The position numbers and the translations under genes were made by a program. Source: Allacma fusca (taxonomy: Eukaryota; Arthropoda; Collembola; Symphypleona; Sminthuridae). Taken from it: a stretch of 64,000 bases of DNA. The stretch spans positions 16,492,001 through 16,556,000 of the forward strand of contig OX359246.1 in assembly GCA_947179485.1 (NCBI GenBank), written 5' to 3'. Every line of letters starts with the position of its first letter. The stretch's first letter is position 1. The notes beneath the pieces were generated by a model. The model was not told the DNA's origin and ran no database searches. It saw only the letters and a list, made by a program, of their open reading frames with translations. Shown one piece after another: positions 37,978 to 49,011 of this stretch.

Positions 37978-39859
37978 CAGGGATGTCAACGATTAATAAT
38001 CACGATTAATGATTAATGATTAATGATTACTAATTATTAATCATCAATCGTTAATTTAGTAAGCTTGGATTTTTTGAAATAGTCATTAATTGTAATCATC
38101 AATTAATCGTTTTCAAAAATCAATCATCAATTGTAATCATCAATTAACCGTTTTCAATAATCAATCATCAATTGTAATCATCAATTTACCGTTTTCAAAA
38201 AGCAATCATCAATTTTAATCATCGGTTATTAAATTATAAATGATTAATCGTCAATTGTAAATGAAATTCAAAATTTAGCAAGTAATTTGTAATCGGAAGT
38301 GTAGATTTAACAATAAGTAATTTGTAATCGGAAGTGTAGATTTAACAATAAGTAATTTGTAATCGGAAGTGTAGATTTAACAATAAGTAATTTGTAATCG
38401 GAAGTGTAGATTTAACAATAAGTAATTTGTAATCGGAAGTGTAGATTTAACAAGACGTAATGTGTAATAATTGTAATTGTAACTGAAACTTTAGTAAAAA
38501 CTATTTTGTAATTGTAACCTAACCTAACTTCAGTAAAAATTAATTTGTAATTGTAATCGTAACTGATATTTTATCAGCAAGTATTTTGTAATCGGAATCA
38601 TCAATCACTCTTTTCATAAAGTAGTCATTAATCTTAATACATAATACGGAATTCGAAATGGGACCGTTTTTCAATAATTTGTCTCGCCTGATGATGTTAG
38701 ACACGTCAAGCCCAAAAACTTGCGCATTGTAAACTTGTAAAAAAATAATTTACTTTAAAAAGATACTGGTAACCATATAAAATAATTATTTTTGTTGCTG
38801 TATCATATGCTGATACTACTTACTACAAGTTCGTAGCAATTATCTGATATTTCTTATTTTGTTTAATCAAACTAAGTCTCACAAATTGAAGCTAAGATTT
38901 ATATTAAGACTACTAAAATATAATCTATATCATATGTAAAACCTAGGTGACGTCTGTCCATTCTGAAAGGTCATTTTGCTTATCATTAATTATAATAAAT
39001 AATGTAATCGACAATTAAATGTTTAAAAAATAAACAATAATTGTAATCGACAATTAAATATAAAAAAAAAAACAATTGTAATCGACAATTAAATGTTTAA
39101 AAGAATAAACAATAATTGTAACCGACAATTAAATGTTTAAAAAATAAACAATAATTGTAATCGACAATTAAATGTAAAAAAACAATAATTGTAATCGACA
39201 AATAAATGTTTAAAAAAATAAACATTATTATTTGTAATTGACAATTAAATATTTTGTTAACAGATCATCGTTAATTGCAATCCTCAATTAATTAATTTTC
39301 AAAATATCGTTAATCGTTAATTGCAATCCTCAATTAATTAATTTTCAAAATATCGTTAATCGTTAATTGCAATCCTCAATTAATTAATTTTCAAAATATC
39401 GTTAATTGCAATCCTCAATTAATTAATTTTCAAAATAATCTTTAATCGTTAATTGCAATCCTCAATAATTAATTTTCAAAATAATCGTTAATCGTTAATT
39501 GCAATCCTCAATTAATTTATTTTTACAGTAATCTTGAATTGTAATCATCAATGAAGATTATTTTTACAGTAATCGTTAATTGTAATCAACAATGAAAATT
39601 ATTTTTAAAGTAATCGTTAATTGTAATCATGAGTGAAAATTATTTTTAAAGTAATCGTTAATTGTAATCATCAGCGAAAATTATTTCTAAAGTAATCGTT
39701 AATTGTAATAATCAGTGAATAATATTTTTAAAGTAATCGTTAATCGTAATTATTAATTAGTAGTTATAAGCCCATTAATCATTAATTGTAATTATAAATT
39801 AATTTTGTTTTCGAAGTAATCGTTAATCGTAATCACAAAATTGGAAATTGACATCCCTG
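37978..39859. mobile_element. long hAT-like element made of AATCGTTAATTG repeats
   Basis: 1,882-bp element with a perfect 8-bp duplication TTTATGCC (37,970-37,977 and 39,860-39,867) and inverted ends CAGGGATGTCAA. Almost the whole interior is degenerate AATCGTTAATTGTAATCAT and its variants. Two regular tandem arrays are embedded: about five copies of a 35-bp unit (38,278-38,453) and about five copies of a ~46-bp unit (39,260-39,510). Non-coding. CAGGG ends and the octamer duplication fit hAT. Confidence 0.88.
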
Positions 39860-40009
39860 TTTATGCCAATTTTGCCAAGGCAAAATATATTAAATGCCAA
39901 TTCTGCCAGAATGGCACAAAAATCCTTTTATGCCCATGTGAATAAATGCCCTGAATACCTGCCGAATATGTCTGCCTAATCTGCCATTTTCGTCATGGCA
40001 TTTAAAAAC
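39860..40009. repeat. TGCCAATTCTGCC repeat island
   Basis: Degenerate TGCCA/TGGCA repeats in about 150 bp, truncating the four-TM pseudogene beyond it. It resembles the interior of another motif-array element, into which the 37,978 element inserted. Confidence 0.5.
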
Positions 40010-40429
40010 AATGACAGTAAACCAAACGAATTATATATTGTAAGCATAATTATTTATGAAGCATAGGTCCTGGAATATTTTGATTGAGCGAATAGGAATA
40101 TGCATCTGCTTCCAGAGAAACATTCTAAATTGTTATTACTGTCTTGGTGATGGTATTACATGATCAAAAATATTTCACGTACTTTGGTCCTGGTTTTCAT
40201 CATCTTTAAAGTCTAAGGAACTCGAATCGAGCCCCAATAGTAGTAACACTCCAAAAGACGTAATCTAAAGCATTTGTGAAATCCCGGTTTTCAGAAACAT
40301 TTAATTCACTCTGACTTTTCACAGGCACTGGATATATTTCAATAAATATTGGAGTTAAAAACTTACGATTTCCAACAACCCAATTATTCTTGTTTTGGTC
40401 CTAGGCGTGCTGCTGCAAATTATAGTCAT
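40010..40429 (-). pseudogene. four-TM family protein, truncated copy
   Basis: Exon 1 (40,429-40,367; MTIICSSTPRTKTRIIG) and exon 2 (40,264-40,183, ending phase 1) are intact and have good splice sites. Exon 3 is cut near 40,010 by the TGCCA repeat island and its acceptor has lost the AG (tata in place of tatag). Exon 4 is absent. Relatives are at 43.1-43.9, 44.7-47.4 and 59.6-60.5 kb. Confidence 0.75.
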
Positions 40430-40480
40430 TTTGATTGAAAAAATATTCAGACTTCAACAATTGATAATATAAATTCTGAC

Positions 40481-41668
40481 CTCTTGAAGGACTTTTTCGA
40501 TTACATGGAGTTGCTGTATATCTAGAACGAGGGAGATGAACCTGTCTACACGAAATTTGCATTCTGACAAGAACAACTCGCAACTATCACCTCATTAACT
40601 AAAGTTTAATGTAATGAAGTAAAAAAGGGCATACATGTAGGTACGTACATAACCAATAATTCGCACTAATACAGCTAATGCTTCAAAACAATAAGTGTGC
40701 ATGATTCCTGATCCGCTATAGTTTCTTCATTTTAAAGCTACAGTTATACGACAATTTTAAATGTAATTCTGGGGACAATCCATCGTTATCCTTACATCTT
40801 AAAATGATTGAAATGAAATTTTGTAGACTCAACCATAGACCCAACACGCACAGAGGGGCACATCATCTCAGGAGCATACACATATGTATATGTATATGGT
40901 GAAGCTTAAACATGTAAGGATGAGGTTGGGGATACTGGTTGGATTATCAAAGTCCCCCGCATTCTTTACAGGTAGCGGTATGAGGAAAAACATAATATCC
41001 ACGTTAAATCCCATTTAAAAGTTCTGTTTATGATTTTCCATATGATTTTCCATTTTTGATACACCAAAATTAAAATTTTGCTGATTTTTTTACAAATGAA
41101 AGTCTGAGTTTGCAAATGAGAGACACGCCATCGTTGTGAGGTACCATTGGGAGAGCAAATCAATTTTGTTTAAATTTTGAAATTCCAAGTGATGCACCTC
41201 GAATTTACTCAGTAAATTTTTAACGAATTATAAACGGGCGTTGTAAATTTTTGATGACTTCAGATTTCATCAGTAGTCTTCAGACAGGCAATCAAAACGG
41301 GTAATTTAAAAATGAAATTTAATATTTCAATATGGGAAAAAGGACCTGATGCATCCTACCTTACAGCGTTTGGCAGAGCCTGCGGTTCACTTCCACGGAA
41401 GTCTCCACTCACAATAAGTTCATTCAAATTCCAATGACTGCCAGCTTATTTTATTTCTATGTTATCTTGTGATTTAACGTTTTGTACATATTTGATGATA
41501 CAAAATCTTTACGAAACTGCAAAGAACAGGTATCAAATGAAACAACGCCTGAATATATAATACATGCCATGGACATTATTTTCTTTATGAATTTCATTCA
41601 ACTACGTTATAATAAGGCTAAATAAGTTACGTTGTGGCTTGGTAGCTGCTAAAGTGCTTGGAAGCCGA
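40481..41668. repeat. duplicated upstream block of the four-TM family (copy 1)
   Basis: Collinear with 47,876-48,576 (continuing at 53,399-53,885) and 61,083-62,395. Shared landmarks include ggcatacatgtaggtacgt, gcttcaaaacaataagtgtg, a cttacagcgtttggca stretch, and the cttggaagcc end. It has no open frame conserved between copies and may carry shared promoter elements. Confidence 0.7.
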
Positions 41669-43106
41669 TAATAACGTTGTTATTATAATTTAATAAACCA
41701 TATTGAAAGAGAGGACCAGTTATAATAAGGTTATATCTGGTTAGGAAACCTTATTATACCTTGGTTAGGAAAAGGACAGAAACGTGTTATTCATAATTTC
41801 TGCCTAAGTAAATACAATGGTGCGTGTAATTTATTTAAATTCGTATATGTACATATGTGCAGGGGTTGGAATTTTGTTCTCTGTGGTTGAGAATGTCAGG
41901 GAAAACTTAACATTTTAAGGCTGCCAATTGTTGTACATTACTACTATATTATATACTACCATGACTATTTTATACTAGTAATTAATTAAATCAATTATTT
42001 TAGCTAATAATAACTATACTAGTATGCAGCAAACTATTTAGCTTTCAGGAAATGGAAGCACATATGCTGGTTCAAATATGTTATGCGCCACTGTCTCCAC
42101 ATCAGGTGATTAACAAGCATTCGTTTTTGGAGTATATAAGATGGACTAAATTATGAAATGACGATTTTTTAACCACTTTGATCCCTACGTTCAGAATTGG
42201 GGGCATGACCCGTAAAATCACAATGGTTGAAGAATGTCAACCTGAAAATTGAAAGTGAGAAAGATGTGGAAAAGGAAGATTTTTTTCTTTACATCTGGTC
42301 AGGTTTTCAAAATTATTTCAAATTGCTGGATTGCAGGAACGTTACTGGGAATTTATTTGAAATTAATATTATCTTCGCAAGTGAAACATTACGCCAACAG
42401 AAAGCGAGAACGTGAACGAAAAAATTGTTAATAAAACGTGTCAGAATAGATAGAAACAGAAAAAATATTTACTTTTTAAAGCAATTCATTTTTCGCCAGC
42501 TAGTACAGCTGGTGACGTCATGGACAAATGCTTAGACGACTGACTCATCCCCAAAAATGGACGACGTGTGCCACAGTGGTTTCAAATATGACAAAGTACA
42601 AACTAACATAATTGTACACAGTATACGCTCTGACATTGACTGTAGGAACCCGTTTTTTGTTTACGTATTGCTAACGTAAACGCCCAAGTAGGATGTTCCG
42701 CAATTGTTTTACTATTTTGCACAACATACATATTACGTACAATTCCATACCCAATCCTCCAGGATTTTATTTATTGCTTTGAAAGTTCTTTCAAAACATA
42801 TTTGCTACTCTGGCCCTCAACTCTAAAATCAAACCTTCACCTCCAGCCAATCCAATTTTTTTCACACAGTATACAGAATACAGTATGACAATATTCCAGC
42901 ATACAAGCATCTTTATTGGCGATATGGCAAACAAATACAAGACTATATTTTGTATCTCGGAAGTAAAAGAAATGTAGATAATACAGTTGGTGAACTGGGT
43001 ACTTGTTCTATTTGCTTTTTGTTTTATTAAAAGCAAAATGAAAAATAAATAAAACAATTGAATTACAACAGCCACAATAACTTTTCTATATCCTACTAAA
43101 TTATCC
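41669..43106. other. intergenic, no gene seen
   Basis: AT-rich. Near 41,790-41,875 there is a copy of the patch at 26,995-27,075. Other open frames here are short and unsupported. Confidence 0.4.
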
Positions 43107-43902
43107 TTAAATTTCAACTTCGGGGTTATTGATTGGTGTCTTCATTTCATTCTTGTGATCATTCACGATCTTAGTAGCACCAAGCACTAGAGGAATTGAA
43201 AGCACAATAAACAGGATAAGCATGTGCTCGAATTCCGGGGGAGAAATAAGGAAAACGACAGTACCACCGATTAAAACTAGAATCAAACAGATGTACTCGT
43301 AAATGAGCCAGACTTTAAGATGACCCGGGTGTTTCTGGAAACGTGAAAAAATTAACTGCAAAATTGGCCTATTCAGTTACTTTAAAAAACCGAAAGCAAG
43401 TTCTTTTTCACTTACATTGTATGATCCGTCGAGCAAACCAATTCCCATTCCAAGATTGACAATTAAAAAGATGACAGAGAGAATGGCCAGACGGAATCCT
43501 AAATTGAAAACACAACTGGGCAAGTATATACACACAACATAAAATATTGCTATTGAACGAATAGGGATATTTGTCTGCAAGCAGATAAGCAACAAAATAT
43601 GTACAATACATGTCTTAAAGACAGCAATAGAATAGAAAATAGTTCACGTACTCAGGTCATGATTTTGAGCTTCCAAGTCTAAGGAATTCAAATCGAGAGA
43701 CGATATTCCTACCCCACCAACAGACCCAACCTAAAACCGTTGTAAAAATGCTAGCTTTCAAAAACACATTTTGTCTTCTCAACGACATTGAATATATTTA
43801 ATAGATATTACTGTTAAAACTTACGATTTGAAACCACCCAATTATTCTTGTATTGGTTTTGGGTCTGCCACAACAAATTTTTTCACACTCACTTTTAGTC
43901 AT
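43107..43902 (-). CDS. small four-TM protein, family copy B
   Basis: Four exons: 43,902-43,825, 43,730-43,652, 43,498-43,416 and 43,334-43,107, phases 0/1/0, 155 residues. Exon 1 is a short cysteine-containing cytosolic-like head (KICCGRPKTNTRIIGW). TM1 spans exons 1-2; exon 3 encodes TM2 and ends GMGIGLLDGSYN. Exon 4 begins KHPGHLKVWLIY, adds TM3 and TM4 and ends in a charged tail after TKIVNDHKNE. The head, Gly-rich TM2 and a K..P..L..W turn before TM3 recall insect DUF4728/LAPTM-like four-TM proteins; that assignment is by resemblance only. Intact; function unknown. Confidence 0.78.
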
Positions 43903-44707
43903 TTTGGTTGAAATAATCCTCAGTCTTCAATAATATAAATTTTGGCTTTTATGGAGATAAGCAGGGGATATAAGGTTCACTGGACGGTATGTGGGTGAAA
44001 TAGAACATATGCAAGAGTAGCAATTCACTTTTGAAGTATACAATCTTTTTTTTATGGAAAGAGAAAATTTCTTTATGAAGGGCGTACTATATTTTTTATT
44101 TGAGTATATATGCACATTGCATTCCATGTATCTGGTAAGGTTGATCGTTCTCACTTTCATCACGGATAATCATAACCTGTTTTTAGCGATGATTCACTAT
44201 GGGATTGTGTATGTGAAGGAGCGATAGTAGCAGAATGCATTCATATGTTTGCCTATTTAATATATTGCCAACTTTTGTGCATTTGAGAGAATTTCATCTG
44301 ATTATAAGAAGAGCCGAATGTTTGTACGGGGTGCTCTTATGAGGAGAGCGGATTTATCATTGTAAGCTAGCAGATGTTTATTTCCTTATTAAAATCATCT
44401 GTGATCAGTAGTACGAACAATAAGTTACTAACAGTAAGTGGTGAGGTGCCACAATCCCGCAGATTTCCCAATGGAATCGACCATAATGTTACAGTAGTTT
44501 TCCAAAGGAACCAATTACGCAAAATAGCCACAGATTTTTGTAAATTCCCCTGAAAGATAAGATTTTCCCTCCTGCATCCGATGTCCCTTGTGAGAAGTTT
44601 AAAAATTTGCGAACGTTGGAAAATTAGTTTTCAGTGCTAATAATTTATTGGCCAAAAATAAAGTTACATTAGGTACGCAATACTGCGTTTTCATCCTCAT
44701 TTAAAAT
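43903..44707. repeat. duplicated block upstream of copy B
   Basis: 44,010-44,560 matches 27,640-28,200. The remainder is AT-rich spacer downstream of copy C. Confidence 0.6.
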
Positions 44708-45183
44708 TTATGCCTCCACCAGAAGTTCGTGCTTGTTAGTTGATGCTTCGATTTCCTCCTTGTGATCATTCACAATCTTCATGAAGCCAAGGGTAGCCGG
44801 AATTAAAAGCAAAGTGTGTAGGATCTGTTTAAGGCGCTTCATATCGGAAGGGAAATTTATGTAAATGAAAGCACAAGCCAGTACAACTAAAATCATAAGA
44901 GTGGATTGGTAGATGAGCCAGGCTTTAAGTTGACAAGGGTTTTTCTGAAGCATGAAAAAATACATTTTCAAAACTAGTGTTTACATAGAAAGCAATTCAT
45001 TCGACTTCTATAAAAACGATTGCTTGACTTACATTGTATGATCCCCGGAGCAAAATAATTCCCATTCCAAAATTTACAACCAAAACGCTGATAATGACAG
45101 CAAACCAAACGAATCCTATATTGAAAACATGACAATGTATTAAGCATATGCCTTGAAATATTTTGATTGAGCCAATAGGAATA

Positions 45184-47078
45184 TTTATACTTTTGAGAGG
45201 GGAAAATCAGCTGAGTAAGAGGCAAAGCAACAACGCTGGAGTTATTATTAAATTATTTTATTAGGCATAACACAAGCCAAAAGAATAAACCAAAGAGTAA
45301 TATAGGTTAAGAACAATAATATTAGGTTTTTTTCCAGAAAATGTAGCAAGACAAATCTACGAGTTGTGCACACAAACACCAAAAGCCAGAGAATGAAATC
45401 CAGTCCATAATTTTAAGCCTAGCACACCCTAATTAACACACCCTCAATATAAAATGCCCACTCAATATCGTACTCAATCAAATCAGAATTATTCATTAGG
45501 TCTAAATCAAAACAAATCCAATATTAATACACTATTTCATAACACATAAACAATCAAGTATTTAATTACAGGTTATCCGTTATCAGTTTTTAAATTACAA
45601 TCAGAACTCCCAAATTATCACAATCCAGATTCAATTCAATGCTCACAATCAGATTCTAAATTCCAAACTGAATTCTAGTACAAATTAATCAATTTTAAAT
45701 TCCCAAACCAAATCCAAAAATCAATTACTAATAACAAAAAAATGAAATCCAGATGTCAAAATCAAATTCACAATTAGTAATCACATCAGCAATCTAAATA
45801 ACAAAACCACAAATCACCTACAAATTCGAATTCAAATTCTATGACCAATAACTGAAATGAAATTCAAAGACCAATAATGAGGTAATCCAATTATGTACTA
45901 ATAATCAAACACAATACGCTGAGATTACAGTTCAAATCAAATTCAATCCAAAATTAGATTCCAACTTCAACAATTAAATCGTAATTAATTATAAAAGACA
46001 GCTTAGATTCCTAATCAAATCCCTCAGTAATTACTCCGACTGAATATTCCAATCACAATCACTAATATAAATCTGTAGTATCAATCAATAATTCAATTCT
46101 CATACGCAAATCCAAATAACAAGATTAAAATCAAATTCAAAATTAAGAAACAAACTCTAAATTCCACCGCAAAGTCATATACAATTTTCCACAATGTTTC
46201 CAAATCAATAATATAATTCTAGTCAGAATTCCAGAACTCCACTTCATTCAACAATTCAATTCTCTATGAACATATCCCAAACTCAATTTATAACATACAT
46301 AAATAATTTTTAACCAAACGCAATTTCAAATCCACAGTTCAATAAGCACATCAAACAAATCATCAAAATTATAAATAATTTAATCAGGAATACCATCCAA
46401 TAGTAGTATGAATTACAGGTTGTAACGGTGATGAAAAGCCTAATGATGAGTCACAGAAGCACCTGATGTAGATACTTCAGAGTCCGAGAGGAGGAAAATC
46501 CAGGAAATTGAGAAAATCAAGACACGGATGTATGGTATATGTTGATAGGAAGAGTTAACTGAGTTGAAAAACAAAACAATGGTTACTAGGGGAAAATTTA
46601 TATGAAATTAATATTTTAGATATTACATAAATTCCGGGATAGAAATACATTCAATTAGAAAATGAATTATTCTTTTATTCACGTACTTATATAGTATGAC
46701 TGACATTAGTATTAGTACCTGTTAATAACTCACCATTCGTACCTGAGTAGAGATGACTGGAAATAATAGTACCTGAGGAGAAGATGAGGGAAAACTTCAG
46801 TTTTCTATGACGTGAAGGATGTTACCCCGCACCTTTATACTTTTGAGAGGGGAAAATCAGCTGAGTAAGAGGCAAAGCAACAACGCTGGAGTTATTATTA
46901 AATTATTTTATTAGGCATAACACAAGCCAAAAGAATAAACCAAAGAGTAATATAGTTAGGTTAAGAACAATAATATTAGGTTTTTTTCCAGAAAATGTAG
47001 CAAGACAAATCTACGAGTTGTGCACACAAACACCAAAAGCCAGAGAATGAAATCCAGTCCATAATTTTAAGCCTAGCA
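45184..47078 (-). mobile_element. insertion with ~240-bp direct terminal repeats (LTR-like)
   Basis: Direct repeats 45,184-45,424 and 46,834-47,078 are nearly identical (one 4-bp indel) and enclose 1.4 kb. Read on the minus strand, each repeat starts TGCTAGGCTT and contains a CCTAATAAAATAA polyadenylation-like signal. No gag/pol frame is present, which would suit a TRIM/solo-type LTR derivative. The expected CA end, primer site and 5-bp duplication are not clear, so the class is uncertain. Confidence 0.6.
45425..46430. repeat. ~1-kb array of degenerate AATTCAAATC-type repeats
   Basis: Interior of the insertion: a long, irregular array of motifs such as CAAATTCAATTC, AATCAAATTC and AATTCCAAAT with almost no G on this strand. 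Non-coding. Confidence 0.7.
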
Positions 47079-47408
47079 TAAGATTCATAAGTATAAAAAT
47101 AGTTCTTAAAATAGTATGTAAGTAACGTATTTGTCCTTAGTTTATGTATCATTAGGTTAGGGAAGATGAAAGAGGAAAGGAAGATGAAAATAAGCAGCAA
47201 TACCAATAGTAGATTTACCCCAACAAAAGACCCAATCTAAAACATTTGTGAAATTCTGGCTTTCAAAAATATGTAATTCATTCTGACCTTAATTCCACAG
47301 ACACTGGATATATTTTATAAATAAATATTAGAGTTAAAATCTTACGGTTTGCAACCATCCAATTATTCTTGTTTTGGTCTTAGGCGTGCCGCAGCAAATT
47401 TTGGTCAT

Positions 47409-48576
47409 TTTGATTGAAAAAATATTCGAACTTCAACAATTTACAAATTAAATTCTGGCTATTATGGAGTTCAGCAGCTGAATACAGCGTTCACAGGAGG
47501 ACAAGTGGTTGAAATGTAACATACAGAACAGTTAGCAAGTCATATTTATAAGAACACAGTGATTATATGTACATCAGCATGAGAGCATTTTTATATGAAT
47601 AATGGTTTGAAACGTTGCATTTTATTTTGGTTTTTATTGATGATTCCCTGGAAATGTGACGAGAGCAAGATCACTAGCAGGAATTAATATAATCTTGGTG
47701 CTATTGGAAACTACAGTATATACTTACTTTCGCCGTACAACATTCTTTGGAAAGAGCTTATTCTCTGAAAAGAGGGAAGGAAAAACCCCTTTTTTAGGTG
47801 TCTCCAAATATGGTTCTTAGTAGTTTATATCAGTATTTACAATTTCCTCTAATAGCTGGGTCAATTGTTGATAACCTCTTGGAGGACCTTTTCACTAGAA
47901 CAACTCGTAACTGTCATCGCATTAGCTAAAGGTCAAGTTTAATGCAACGAAATTAAAAAGGGCTTACATGTACATATGTAGGTACGTCCATAACCGATTA
48001 TTCTCGTTAATACAGCTAATGCTTCAAAACAATAAGTGTGCATCATGATTCCTGATCAGCTATAGAATATAGGGAGATCAAATTAATTTTGATGAAATTT
48101 TGAAATTCCGAGTGCTACACTTCAAATGTATTCAGCAAATTTTTAACGAATTATAAACGGGCGTTATAAATTTTTGATGACTTCAGATTTCCTCAGTAGT
48201 CTTCAGACAGGCAAACAAAACGGGTATCTAATTTAAAAATGAAATTAAAAAATTTCAATATGGGAGAAAGGACCTGATGCATATCCTACCTTACAGCGTT
48301 TGGCATTGCCTGCGGTTCACTTCCACGGAAGTCTCCACTCAGTCCATTCAAATTCCAATGACTGCGAGCTTATTTTGGTTCTATGTTATCTTGTGATTTA
48401 GCGTTTAGTACATATTTGATGACGCAAAATCTTTACGAAATCGTATAGAATGGGTATCAAATAAATCAACGCCTGAATATATAATACATGATATGGATAT
48501 TATTTTCTTTATGACTTTCAATCAACTACGTTATACTAAGGCTGAATAAGTTACACTATGGTTCGGGAGCTGCTAA
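47409..48576. repeat. upstream block of four-TM copy C, left part
   Basis: 47,876-48,576 belongs to the duplicated upstream block also seen at 40,481 and 61,083. It is split at TAA (48,574-48,576) by the 4.8-kb transposon and continues at 53,399. Confidence 0.75.
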
Positions 48577-48602
48577 GGGGCCATACAAATATAACGTTAT
48601 CA
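48577..48602 (+). repeat. left terminal inverted repeat
   Basis: 26 bp; matches the complement of 53,370-53,395 with one substitution (CCATAC versus CCGTAC). Confidence 0.92.
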
Positions 48603-49011
48603 ATGAGGCGGGTCGTCAAACTGGGAAAGTCTAACCATTGTAACTACACACATAGGTCAGAAATCCACATGATAACGTTAACACAAATGTCGGTATAAAT
48701 ATTCATGAAAGTACCTTTCCCGATAATATCCATATAATGCTTAGTACCTAGTACTACCAAGTATAAAACTGGTAGTAGTACGCCATCGCGGTACTGAGCT
48801 ACGAACTACAGAAAATTGCCGGGAGACATCATTATTTAATAAATAAATGCATTCACTACATAAAGCTACCATTTCTACAGTACAAGTATATATGTAATGA
48901 CATTCAATAGCCCGAGACGGCTGTCCAATGTGACTAATTCTAAAGCTCAATTTAAATTGTAGCAACATTGGTGCAATTAACATTACAAAGGACTAGTACC
49001 TACATGGGTCA

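Larger units (their letters stand above)
44708..47408 (-). pseudogene. small four-TM protein, family copy C, interrupted by insertion
   Basis: Exon 1 (47,408-47,346; MTKICCGTPKTKTRIIGWLQ), the start of exon 2 (from 47,236), exon 3 (45,115-45,033) and exon 4 (44,944-44,708; KNPCQLKAWLIYQ...) are all recognisable, with good acceptors and the family phases. A roughly 1.9-kb insertion with direct terminal repeats lies between exons 2 and 3. The 3' end of exon 2 and its phase-1 donor are no longer identifiable past IFIFL, so the gene is probably inactive unless a new donor is used. Exon 4 gives KIVNDHKEE, as in copies B and D. Confidence 0.65.

Noticed and set aside
38278-38453. Regular 35-bp repeats resembling a CRISPR array
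   Set aside because: The repeats are contiguous with no spacers and sit inside a eukaryotic hAT-like element.
45184-47078. Calling the insertion a proven LTR retrotransposon
   Set aside because: No clear CA end, primer-binding site, target duplication or gag/pol frame.
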